Part shown: in pieces, positions 24,943 to 31,464 of the stretch
Numbering within the stretch: the first letter of the stretch is position 1
How the letters are laid out: each line of letters opens with the position of its first letter
Origin: Nitrospina sp.
GTDB lineage: Bacteria > Nitrospinota > Nitrospinia > Nitrospinales > Nitrospinaceae
NCBI GenBank assembly: GCA_004357365.1
Contig: SMVT01000164.1
Coordinates: 1-31,464 of the forward strand
DNA length: 31,464 nt
Direction of reading: 5' to 3'
The notes under the pieces: generated by a model
Database searches by the model: none
What the model saw: only the letters and a program-made list of their open reading frames with translations
What the model was told of the DNA's origin: nothing
Position numbers and translations under genes: made by a program

Positions 24943-25674
24943 TCATAAGAGGCTGTCTTTATTTTTGCAGACAAATATATAATTCCGATGAGAAACTCCC
25001 GGTTTTGAATAACTGTAATTATTAAATTTTGAGTAGTGGATTCTTTCCTTTCCCGAAAAAAAGAAGCCGTCGTAACCCAGAGAAACAAGAAACGAGAACA
25101 GTTCCCCTTTCTCCGCCTCCTTATAATGGCATTCGAAAAGCAGAGTGGGGCCTTCCTCTAACAACTTATTTTTAGCCCCTTTAAATACCTCAAGCTCATT
25201 TCCCTCCACATCACATTTGATCAACTCTGTTTTCGGGCCTTTCCAATCGGAAAAATATTGATCCAAAGTGGTGACCTCCACTTCGACGCTTTGCCTATCC
25301 CCATTAGAATTGTTAATTAAACTTGCCCCGCCGTCACCCACCTTAACTCTATACAAATTTTGTCGTCCGATGGAGGAGGAAAGCGCTTGGTTAACGATGG
25401 TTAAGTTGTTCAAATGAAAAGAAAAACGAAAACTTTCCAAATATTCCCCCAACTCCGGCTGAGGTTCAAATACCACGACCGCTCCCTTTTCCCCAACCAC
25501 CTTGCTCATCCAATAAGAATAAATACCCCTATTGCCTCCAATGTCCACCGCCGTTTTTTTTAAGAGGTTTTGGCTCAGAAGAAAACTGATACTGTCCTTT
25601 TCTGTGTTTAGCCGGTAACGCCATATTCTGTGAAGGGCCTTTGATTTTTGAATAAAGGAAAGAGGTTTTACCAT
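24943..25674 (-). CDS. FkbM-family SAM methyltransferase
   Basis: A 243-aa class I methyltransferase of the FkbM family, which O-methylates sugars or similar hydroxyls in glycans and natural products. Motif I is VDIGGNRGIYS (43-53), followed by VVVFEPQPELGEYL (67-80), the FkbM block VEVTTLDQYF and IKCDVEGNELEVFKGA, and FECHYKEAEKGELFSFLVSLGYDGFFF. No membrane segment is visible. It heads the minus-strand run that continues into the ligase-like gene (ATGA overlap possible), the WaaE-like gene and the GT2 gene. The DNA is AT-rich, as often in glycan clusters. The real substrate is unknown. Confidence 0.88.
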   Translation of the reverse strand: MVKPLSFIQKSKALHRIWRYRLNTEKDSISFLLSQNLLKKTAVDIGGNRGIYSYWMSKVVGEKGAVVVFEPQPELGEYLESFRFSFHLNNLTIVNQALSSSIGRQNLYRVKVGDGGASLINNSNGDRQSVEVEVTTLDQYFSDWKGPKTELIKCDVEGNELEVFKGAKNKLLEEGPTLLFECHYKEAEKGELFSFLVSLGYDGFFFSGKERIHYSKFNNYSYSKPGVSHRNYIFVCKNKDSLL

Positions 25675-25963
25675 AACAGGAATTCAGTTTTAGGAGTGTA
25701 AAAGTCCAATTAAGGCCAACAGGTTGTGTCCCGACTGCTGATCCTAATTGGGCCTCCGGAAGGAACTCAGGGGTTTATTCGGTTGCGGTTTCACGGCGGG
25801 AAACCAAATATTCTCCCTGAAACGCACCAGATTTTCCCACTTTTCCACCTGCCAGTCAAACAAAAGCCTAGTGCAACATGAATCTTCAATCCGGAGACGG
25901 ATCAATTGAAACCCTCCGCCCTGTCTCAGCGGTACCGGCTTTAACAAACGACCCTAGGATGTG

Positions 25964-27508
25964 TCAGCGAAATTGTGGTTGGTTTTCGCCGATGAAATCG
26001 TAACGGATCTGATCGCGGACTTGCATGGAGGTAAAGTACGCGTACGGCCCCTGGGCCTGGATCATATAGAGTTTACCCGAAAACAGTTTGTCCAGCTTCC
26101 TGAATTCGCCCATCCGGGTGAGCCAGGTGGCGTTCGGGTTTTTTTCAAACGAGGCCATGACCGCTTGCGGTTTGTCCACCGGGTCCGCCAACCACCGGTC
26201 CGAATAAAACAGAATCGAGTTCCTGGGATTCCACAGCGGCAGTTTGTAATTACCCAGAAAATCCTTTTCCAGCGTGTTGAGGCGAATGGAGGGAGCCAGC
26301 AGGCGCACCTCCCAGCTGTTGCGCCGGAGGCTGGCTGCCTGTTTCATTTCGATGGGGGTGACGTTGATGATTAGCACCGTCAGGATCACCACCCCGATCA
26401 ACCAGGGCATGATCTTGTCTTTCCAGTCCGCAAGCAACCAGCCGCTAAGGGTTTTCGACACGATAAGGGCCAGCGCCGGAAAAACCGGCAACGCATAACG
26501 AAAGTACTGGGCGTTGCTGAGGCTCAACACCGTCAGAATGACCGCCACCCAAAGCACCACCAGCAGGTAAGGATCTTTTTTTTCACCGAACCCCCGTTTG
26601 CCGAACTGCCAGCACCCCGCCAGGGCAAAGGGCAGCCACGGCCAATAGTTTCCGAAAAATCCCTTCAGGTAGCCCAGAAAATAAAATGGCCCGGCATTGG
26701 GAGCGGCGAAATCGCCGTAAAAAAAACGCTCCCAGATGATCCAGCCGAAATGTTGGCGCACAAACGTGTCGCCATACTCCATCCAGTTGATGATATGCCA
26801 GGTGCTTCCCAGTCCCAGAGCGATCACCACGCCACCGACGAAGTTGGGGTTGGCGATGGTTTTCCATTTGCGGGAAAACGCCAGCACCGCCACGGCGATC
26901 AACAACGGAAACAATCCCAGCACGCTTTTGGTGAGCATGGCCCCGACCGTACTCAATCCAAACGCCAGGAACCAGCGCGGATTCTCCTTCGCCCGGAAGA
27001 AACAATACAGCGCCAGCGTCACGAAAAAAGTCAGGACGATATCGGTCATGCCGCGGCGCGAATAATCGAGGAAGTAACCCGGGAAGATCAGCACGATGCC
27101 CGAAAAAAACGCCACCCAGCGGTCCTCAAACAGTTTCTCAGCAAGCCGGTAGGTGAGATACACCACCCCCGTTCCAAACAGGCCGGTCACCAGCACGGTG
27201 GAATAGCCCGAGACGCCGAACACCTTGAACGAGACGGCGGTCAGCCACAGTGGCAGGGGGGGTTTGTCGAAATCGGGTTGCCCGTGAAACGTGTTGAGCC
27301 AGAGACTGCCGCCAGTCAACAGCTCCTTCGCTTTCTGGGCGTAAAAGCTGTCGTCAAAATTCAACAGGCCGATTTCCGTCTGCCGGCCCAGAAAAATCAA
27401 AATCGCGGAGTACAGCAGAAAAATAATCTGGAACGTCCTGTGATTCAATACCGAGACCACATTCATCATTCGACGAAAATTCCTGGGAGACAGGTTTAAT
27501 GCCTTCAA
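25964..27508 (-). CDS. GT39/ArnT-like glycosyltransferase
   Basis: A 514-aa multi-spanning membrane protein of the dolichyl-phosphate-mannose/ArnT-type (PMT_2) family, which transfers sugars from polyprenyl-phosphate carriers to lipid A, glycans or proteins on the periplasmic side. The first periplasmic loop has the acidic active-site motif LNFDDSFYAQKAKELL (D52/D53), then HGQPDFDKPPLPLWLTA (76-91). A further acidic residue is in RRGMTDIVLTFF. About 11 hydrophobic helices fill the first ~400 residues, followed by a soluble C-terminal domain (~405-514). The closest general layout is ArnT-like, but the aminoarabinose-pathway genes are absent, so the donor sugar is unknown. Alternative ATGs exist at codons 14-15. 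A small hypothetical gene lies 75 nt upstream on the same strand. Confidence 0.88.
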   Translation of the reverse strand: MKALNLSPRNFRRMMNVVSVLNHRTFQIIFLLYSAILIFLGRQTEIGLLNFDDSFYAQKAKELLTGGSLWLNTFHGQPDFDKPPLPLWLTAVSFKVFGVSGYSTVLVTGLFGTGVVYLTYRLAEKLFEDRWVAFFSGIVLIFPGYFLDYSRRGMTDIVLTFFVTLALYCFFRAKENPRWFLAFGLSTVGAMLTKSVLGLFPLLIAVAVLAFSRKWKTIANPNFVGGVVIALGLGSTWHIINWMEYGDTFVRQHFGWIIWERFFYGDFAAPNAGPFYFLGYLKGFFGNYWPWLPFALAGCWQFGKRGFGEKKDPYLLVVLWVAVILTVLSLSNAQYFRYALPVFPALALIVSKTLSGWLLADWKDKIMPWLIGVVILTVLIINVTPIEMKQAASLRRNSWEVRLLAPSIRLNTLEKDFLGNYKLPLWNPRNSILFYSDRWLADPVDKPQAVMASFEKNPNATWLTRMGEFRKLDKLFSGKLYMIQAQGPYAYFTSMQVRDQIRYDFIGENQPQFR

Positions 27509-27583
27509 ATCAATCGGGATGACGCATCATAGCGGATTTTGAAATCAAAGCGAAAGGTTTCTTCGGCAGGCGTTTAAGAAGGT

Positions 27584-27862
27584 TCAGGAGTCGAGGTATT
27601 CGTTCAGGCGTGACCGCTCTTCTTCGGTGGTCTGGGGCAGATGGAGAAAACCGAAGGTTTCCAGCCGCCAGACCAACATGTCCAGCCCCTTGAACATCCG
27701 CCACCAGTACAACGGAAGGCTTAGGAGTTTTTTCCGGTTGAGGTCGTTGCGGCACAGGATAAAATCCCGCAACTGCTTGGGCGAACGTCGGATCAGCGGC
27801 CGGTTGCCGCGCTCCCGGACGATCCGGATCAATCGAAACATATTAAGCAGGGGTTGAATCAT
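27584..27862 (-). CDS. small hypothetical protein
   Basis: A 92-aa protein of no recognised family. It is rich in Arg and Leu (MFRLIRIVRERGNRPLIRRSPKQLRDFIL), has an aromatic centre (LPLYWWRMFKGLDMLVWRLETFGFLHLP) and ends in an acidic segment (TTEEERSRLNEYLDS). There is no clear transmembrane helix or signal peptide. Codon use is like the GC-rich neighbours and it sits directly upstream of the ArnT-like gene on the same strand, which supports a real gene, possibly co-transcribed. No function can be proposed. Confidence 0.5.
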   Translation of the reverse strand: MIQPLLNMFRLIRIVRERGNRPLIRRSPKQLRDFILCRNDLNRKKLLSLPLYWWRMFKGLDMLVWRLETFGFLHLPQTTEEERSRLNEYLDS

Positions 27863-28009
27863 CGGCGATGCCTCGAGTGTCCCGGCAGGGATCCTTCCCC
27901 GGCCGGCAGAACTTTACGAACAGCTTGCTTATATTATATGATGAACGCCCGTGGGTAAAGAAACCCACCCCTTTTTCCAATAACCCGACCACCCTCAGGA
28001 AAAACCGTC

Positions 28010-29875
28010 ATGCAATTGATCGAGTGGGACCAACAAGCCCGCAACTCCATTGAAATGGGATCGCCCCTGGTGCAACGACACATGGGGGTCATGAAAGAAA
28101 TGGTCCGCATCGACAGCCGCAGTTTCAACGTCAATGAATTTGAAGGCGACCGCACCACGCCGACCGATATGAAGGAAATCCTGGCGGTGGCGGAAAAATA
28201 CCTGCAGAGCATTGGGTTTCCCCATATCCGGATAAACGTTCCACCGCCCGGTCCGGAACGGTCCACGCCCATCCTGATGGCGGAAATCATTTCCGGAACC
28301 GGCAAACCGACACTCCTCATGTACGCGCACCTCGACAAACAACCGTACATGGACGACCAGCATTTCACCAAATGGGACGGCCATCCACCGACCGAACTGC
28401 GCTGGAACGCCGACGGCACCCGCGCTTACGGCCGCGGCGCGGCGGACGATTTGAGCGGCGTGGTGGCCATCGGCATGGCGGTCGATGCGGTGTTAAAGGC
28501 GATCGGGTTCGATGCCCAAAATCCCGCGCCCGAACGGTTCGAACAACTGCCCTGCAACATCAAGGTCATCTTCGAAACCGAAGAAGAGTCCGGCTCGCAC
28601 ACCTTGATCCCGCAGATTCTGCAGAACCGGGAATTTTTTGAAACTGCGGATTGCGTGATCATCCTCGACGTCACCAACCCGGACACAGGTCTCCCCGGCC
28701 TGACCACCTCGCTTCGAGGCATCTTACAGATGAACGCGCATCTGAAGGCCACCGGCACTTCGTCCGCCATCGATGCACAAACCGCGCTGTATAAAGTGCT
28801 GGCCACCCTGATCCACGAGGATCATTCCCTGGCGGTGGCGGACATCGCCCGGGCGGATGCGCCCGTCACCGACGATGAACGGCGCGGTTATGAAAAAATC
28901 CCGACCACGCTCGCTGCCCTGCGCAAACAGGCCGGGTTGCTGGACGCAACCCTAGCCACCGTTCCAGCCGGAAAGGTGGACGTGATTGTCGCGCAACTGC
29001 GCACCTCCTACGCCAACGTGCGCCCGGGCAACCGCGTCGCAGGCGGCGTGGTCTTCGGCAGTGCTGGAGCCCGCCTGCAGATTCACACCGAAGGATTGAC
29101 GGACCGCAACGGTTTGATCCAATGGCTGGAAGAGACGTTTCAAACGGAAAACCGCTTCGGGTTGAAAATGCGGCTGAGGACATTGGACGCGGACGATCCG
29201 GCGACATTGACAGTGGAACTCATCGTGCAGTCGGCGGACAAGGACCCGCATTCCGGCGTCACCGGCGGCCCGTTCCCGGTTCCCGAACTGCAATTGGCCA
29301 CCCTGGTCGATCGCCTGGTCGGGTGGGACGGCCAACTGATTCCCGCCGGATGGGAAAAATTTTTCGAGCCCGGCGGGAAAATCCGGAACATTTCACTCCG
29401 TGCATTACACGTGGAGAATGACGGGTCGGCCCGGACTTTTGACGATCCCTCCGCCCGGGGGCTGATCGAAATCCGGTTGGCGCCGGGCCAGAGCGAAACC
29501 ACCGCCGCCGACCATTTGAAAAAACATCTGCTCCAGAACGTACCCGCCGGATTTTCCCTGGAGCTGGAGAAGGATAAGGGCGGGGCGCCATGGATGACCG
29601 GCATTGAGCATCCCGCCTTTTCCCTGATGCTGGAATCGCTGAAAGCCGGTTACGGAAAGGACCCCTGTCTGTACGGGTGCGGCGGTTCCATCCCGTTCGT
29701 CGCCACACTGATGGAGGCCCTGGGGAACATCCCGCCGCTGTGCCTGGGGGCATACGATCCCGATTGCCGCATGCACGAGCCGGGTGAAAGCCTGTCCATG
29801 GCCGATCTTCTGGGATGCGCCCGTTCCATCGTACATTTCATGCTGGCCTCGCCCCGAGCCTGGGGGCCGGGGTGA
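28010..29875 (+). CDS. M20-family metallopeptidase, long form
   Basis: A 621-aa zinc-dependent peptidase/deacylase of the M20 clan. Expected metal and catalytic residues are in MYAHLDKQP (H107, D109), YGRGAADDLSG (D146/D147), FETEEESGSHT (E191/E192), IILDVTNPDTGLPG (D220) and a C-terminal CRMHEPGESLSMADLLG providing the last His. The central part (~225-420) is the lid/dimerisation region. Typical M20 dipeptidases are 380-500 aa; the extra length lies in this middle region. There is no signal peptide, so it is probably cytoplasmic and acts on peptides. AGGAAAA precedes the ATG at 28010. The exact substrate is unknown. Confidence 0.85.
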   Translation: MQLIEWDQQARNSIEMGSPLVQRHMGVMKEMVRIDSRSFNVNEFEGDRTTPTDMKEILAVAEKYLQSIGFPHIRINVPPPGPERSTPILMAEIISGTGKPTLLMYAHLDKQPYMDDQHFTKWDGHPPTELRWNADGTRAYGRGAADDLSGVVAIGMAVDAVLKAIGFDAQNPAPERFEQLPCNIKVIFETEEESGSHTLIPQILQNREFFETADCVIILDVTNPDTGLPGLTTSLRGILQMNAHLKATGTSSAIDAQTALYKVLATLIHEDHSLAVADIARADAPVTDDERRGYEKIPTTLAALRKQAGLLDATLATVPAGKVDVIVAQLRTSYANVRPGNRVAGGVVFGSAGARLQIHTEGLTDRNGLIQWLEETFQTENRFGLKMRLRTLDADDPATLTVELIVQSADKDPHSGVTGGPFPVPELQLATLVDRLVGWDGQLIPAGWEKFFEPGGKIRNISLRALHVENDGSARTFDDPSARGLIEIRLAPGQSETTAADHLKKHLLQNVPAGFSLELEKDKGGAPWMTGIEHPAFSLMLESLKAGYGKDPCLYGCGGSIPFVATLMEALGNIPPLCLGAYDPDCRMHEPGESLSMADLLGCARSIVHFMLASPRAWGPG

Positions 29876-29914
29876 TTCAGAGACCTTGGCGTCAATAGGG
29901 CTGATACATTGATT

Positions 29915-29985
29915 CGCTGTCCTGCTGAGCCTGTCTAAGGACTGAGGATGACCGGGTTATGCAAAGGCCTCGATGATTCAGGGCC
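29915..29985. repeat. degenerate intergenic repeat
   Basis: Part of the 221-bp gap between the peptidase and HD-GYP genes. GTCCT (29919-29923) and AGGAC (29938-29942) flank GCTGAGCCTGTCTA, resembling the dispersed CTGAGCCTGTCGAAG-type palindromic repeats of many bacterial genomes. GTTATGCAAAGGCCTC (29956-29971) matches 15 of 16 bases of GTTATGCAAAGGTCTC at 14675-14690 in the other repeat cluster. No coding content is seen. Confidence 0.4.
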
Positions 29986-30096
29986 TCGGGGCCGGTCCCA
30001 AAATCAGTTTCTTTTTAGGGGTTTCGGAATAATCTGATTTCCTTTAAACTGATTAAATACGCCGATAAGTCTGCTGTAACCTCAAAAAATTCAATT

Positions 30097-31071
30097 ATGA
30101 ATCAGACTGCGACAGATACCAGTTACAGGAAAATCAATCTCGAGTTCCTGAATAACAGCGAAGACGATCCTTTTGACATTTTCTATAAAACCCGCAGTTA
30201 CGGCACCATCAAATACGTCCGTTTTGCCACCTCCAAGCCCGAGCATCACGAAAAAGTGGTGCGCCTTCTGGAATCGGGCGACCCGCTGGAGGATTTTTAC
30301 ATCCAGGAAGAGGACCTGTTTAAGTACTACCGCCACGCCACCACGACCCTGCGCACGATCGTGGCGAATCCCGAAATCTCCTTCGAGAAAAAAGCCAGGA
30401 AGGTGTATGAGATTTCGAAAAACATCATGAAAGAGTTTTTCGAAAACAACGCTTCCGAAAAAGTCCTGCGAACATCGGACGAGGTGATGGAAATCATGGA
30501 GGAGTGCTTTCAGGATACAGATGTCGGCTTTTACGGCATCTCAAAAATCACCAACAAGGATTATTACACCTACACGCACAGCGTGAACGTCGGCTTGTAC
30601 TGCCTGACCTACGGCGTGAAAATCAACATGGGTCACGATGAGGTCCGGACGCTGGGGCTGGGCGGCATGCTTCACGATGTGGGCAAATCCAAAATCTCCA
30701 ATTCCATCCTCAATAAAAAAGGCCTGTTGACGCCCAAGGAATTTCAGATCGTCAAAAATCATGCGCCACTGGGCGGAGATATTCTGCACGAGATGAATTG
30801 CTACGCCCAATCGGTGATCGACATGGCCAACCAGCACCATGAGAAATACAAGGGCGGCGGCTATCCGCTGGGAATCGTCGGCGAGGAAATTTCCTACTTT
30901 GCCCGAATCTGCAAGGTCATGGACGTCTACGACGCCCTAACCACCCGTCGTTCCTACAAAAAAGCCATGAGCCCCTTCGACACCCTGACCCTCATGAAAA
31001 AACAGATGGCCTATGAATTCGACGCCAAAATACTCGACGACTTCATCCGGTACATGGGACCGGAGCTTTAA
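30097..31071 (+). CDS. HD-GYP domain c-di-GMP phosphodiesterase
   Basis: A 324-aa protein predicted to hydrolyse cyclic di-GMP. The N-terminal ~140 residues are a variable domain (KYVRFATSKPEHHEKVVRLLESGDPLEDFYIQEEDLFKYYRH) without a recognised sensor. The HD-GYP domain (~145-324) has H161, the HD pair in MLHDVGKSKI (H193, D194, K197), H222 (KNHAPLGG), HHE at 247-249 followed by KGGGYP (252-257), and the KVMDVYDALTTRRSYKKAM helix. All key metal ligands and the GYP motif are present, so it should be active. No membrane segment is visible. Together with the diguanylate cyclase at the left of the window it gives opposite arms of c-di-GMP signalling, though the two are 25 kb apart. There is no obvious Shine-Dalgarno before the ATG. 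Confidence 0.93.
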   Translation: MNQTATDTSYRKINLEFLNNSEDDPFDIFYKTRSYGTIKYVRFATSKPEHHEKVVRLLESGDPLEDFYIQEEDLFKYYRHATTTLRTIVANPEISFEKKARKVYEISKNIMKEFFENNASEKVLRTSDEVMEIMEECFQDTDVGFYGISKITNKDYYTYTHSVNVGLYCLTYGVKINMGHDEVRTLGLGGMLHDVGKSKISNSILNKKGLLTPKEFQIVKNHAPLGGDILHEMNCYAQSVIDMANQHHEKYKGGGYPLGIVGEEISYFARICKVMDVYDALTTRRSYKKAMSPFDTLTLMKKQMAYEFDAKILDDFIRYMGPEL

Positions 31072-31079
31072 ACTCGGGA

Positions 31080-31085
31080 TATAAT
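31080..31085 (+). promoter_or_regulatory. consensus -10 box before the nicotinamidase gene
   Basis: TATAAT, a perfect -10, lies 64 nt before the nicotinamidase ATG and just after the HD-GYP stop codon. No good -35 is visible at 16-18 nt upstream, so the promoter is only tentative. Confidence 0.3.
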
Positions 31086-31149
31086 ACCTACCGGCAGGCC
31101 TGTTTATTTTCAGAAAAACTTCCGTGGTCCAGGAGGACGTGGACGCGCT

Positions 31150-31464
31150 ATGAACACTGCAGGAACACAGGATTGGATCCCCGGCCCGGGCGACGCCCTG
31201 TTGATCGTCGACGTGCAGAACGATTTTCTTTCCGGCGGCAGTCTGGCGGTTTCGCAGGGAGATGACGTGGTCCCCGTCCTGAACCGTTATGCGGCTCTAT
31301 TCCGTGCGCGCCACCTTCCCGTATTCGCCAGCCGCGACTGGCATCCCGCCGATCACTGCTCGTTTGCCGAGCAGGGAGGCCCGTGGCCGCCGCATTGCGT
31401 GGCGGAAACTCACGGAGCGCAATTCGCCGCCGGACTGGATTTGAGCGATTCCGTCGTCATCAGC
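31150..31464 (+). CDS. pncA: nicotinamidase, 5' part (cut by window edge)
   Basis: The first 105 residues of an isochorismatase-fold amidase that deamidates nicotinamide to nicotinate in NAD salvage. The frame runs off the window end. Family features are ALLIVDVQNDFLSGGSLAV with the catalytic D21, then FASRDWHPADHCSFAEQGGPWPPHC, which holds the metal ligands D63, H65 and H82 and the typical WPxHC. The catalytic Cys and the rest of the fold lie beyond the edge. AGGAGG is present upstream, a little far from the ATG (about 14 nt). The DWHPxxH...WPPHC pattern fits PncA rather than other isochorismatase-like hydrolases. Confidence 0.9.
   Translation, partial: MNTAGTQDWIPGPGDALLIVDVQNDFLSGGSLAVSQGDDVVPVLNRYAALFRARHLPVFASRDWHPADHCSFAEQGGPWPPHCVAETHGAQFAAGLDLSDSVVIS

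Noticed and set aside
25744..25947. 67-codon minus-strand frame after the ArnT-like gene
   Set aside because: No ATG, ribosome site or recognised family. It could be a remnant, but the evidence is too thin to annotate. The surrounding 25675-25963 gap holds only a weak inverted repeat (25706-25712 with 25745-25751).
26750..27499. 249-codon plus-strand frame opposite the ArnT-like gene
   Set aside because: Gln/His/Arg-rich shadow of a membrane-protein gene; no start signal or motif.

Overview
The window (31.5 kb) reads as chromosomal DNA from a Gram-negative bacterium. Evidence is a proton-translocating transhydrogenase, a WaaE-type lipopolysaccharide-core glycosyltransferase, an ArnT-like lipid-linked sugar transferase, two O-antigen ligase/polymerase-type proteins and c-di-GMP enzymes. 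Most of it is GC-rich, with AT-richer islands at about 15.5-17.5 kb and 20.7-25.7 kb. The gene mix and repeat style suggest Nitrospinota (Nitrospina-like) or a deltaproteobacterial relative. This is inference only: there is no rRNA or tRNA gene to anchor it.

Layout. (1) 14-2988, minus: pntA-pntB, the NAD(P) transhydrogenase, behind a plausible sigma70 promoter. (2) 2989-3545: noncoding DNA holding an unusually structured, pseudoknot-capable segment, followed by a PAS-PAS-GGDEF diguanylate cyclase (plus). (3) 8510-5003, minus: a compact four-gene run of a small one-TM protein, a DUF4149-like membrane protein, a secreted FGE-fold (SUMF1-like) protein and a tandem ThyX-like protein whose first flavin motif has decayed. 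(4) 8694-13202, plus: aroA overlapping a YyaL-type thioredoxin-domain protein, then bioB. (5) trxA (minus, own promoter and terminator) and a divergent gamma-glutamylcyclotransferase-fold gene. (6) 14.44-14.71 kb: a MITE-like cluster of palindromes with 18-bp inverted ends. (7) A dimethylarginine-dimethylaminohydrolase-like gene converging on an AT-rich two-gene module (RNase J/CPSF-like metallo-beta-lactamase protein plus a PD-(D/E)xK nuclease-like protein). That module is the best candidate here for an undescribed system. (8) A TIGR01777 epimerase-SRPBCC fusion and a double CDGSH protein.

(9) 19.4-27.9 kb: a cell-surface polysaccharide cluster with two Wzy/WaaL-type proteins, a SAM methyltransferase, two GT2 glycosyltransferases, an FkbM methyltransferase, a GT39/ArnT-like transferase, and remnants of a second FkbM gene. 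(10) 28.0-31.5 kb, plus: a long M20-type peptidase, degenerate repeat DNA, an HD-GYP c-di-GMP phosphodiesterase and the 5' part of a nicotinamidase gene cut by the window edge.

Themes: a c-di-GMP synthase and a c-di-GMP hydrolase flank the window, and redox/NAD(P) functions recur (PntAB, TrxA, CDGSH, PncA). The surface-glycan cluster and the MBL-nuclease pair look like the accessory, horizontally shaped parts.
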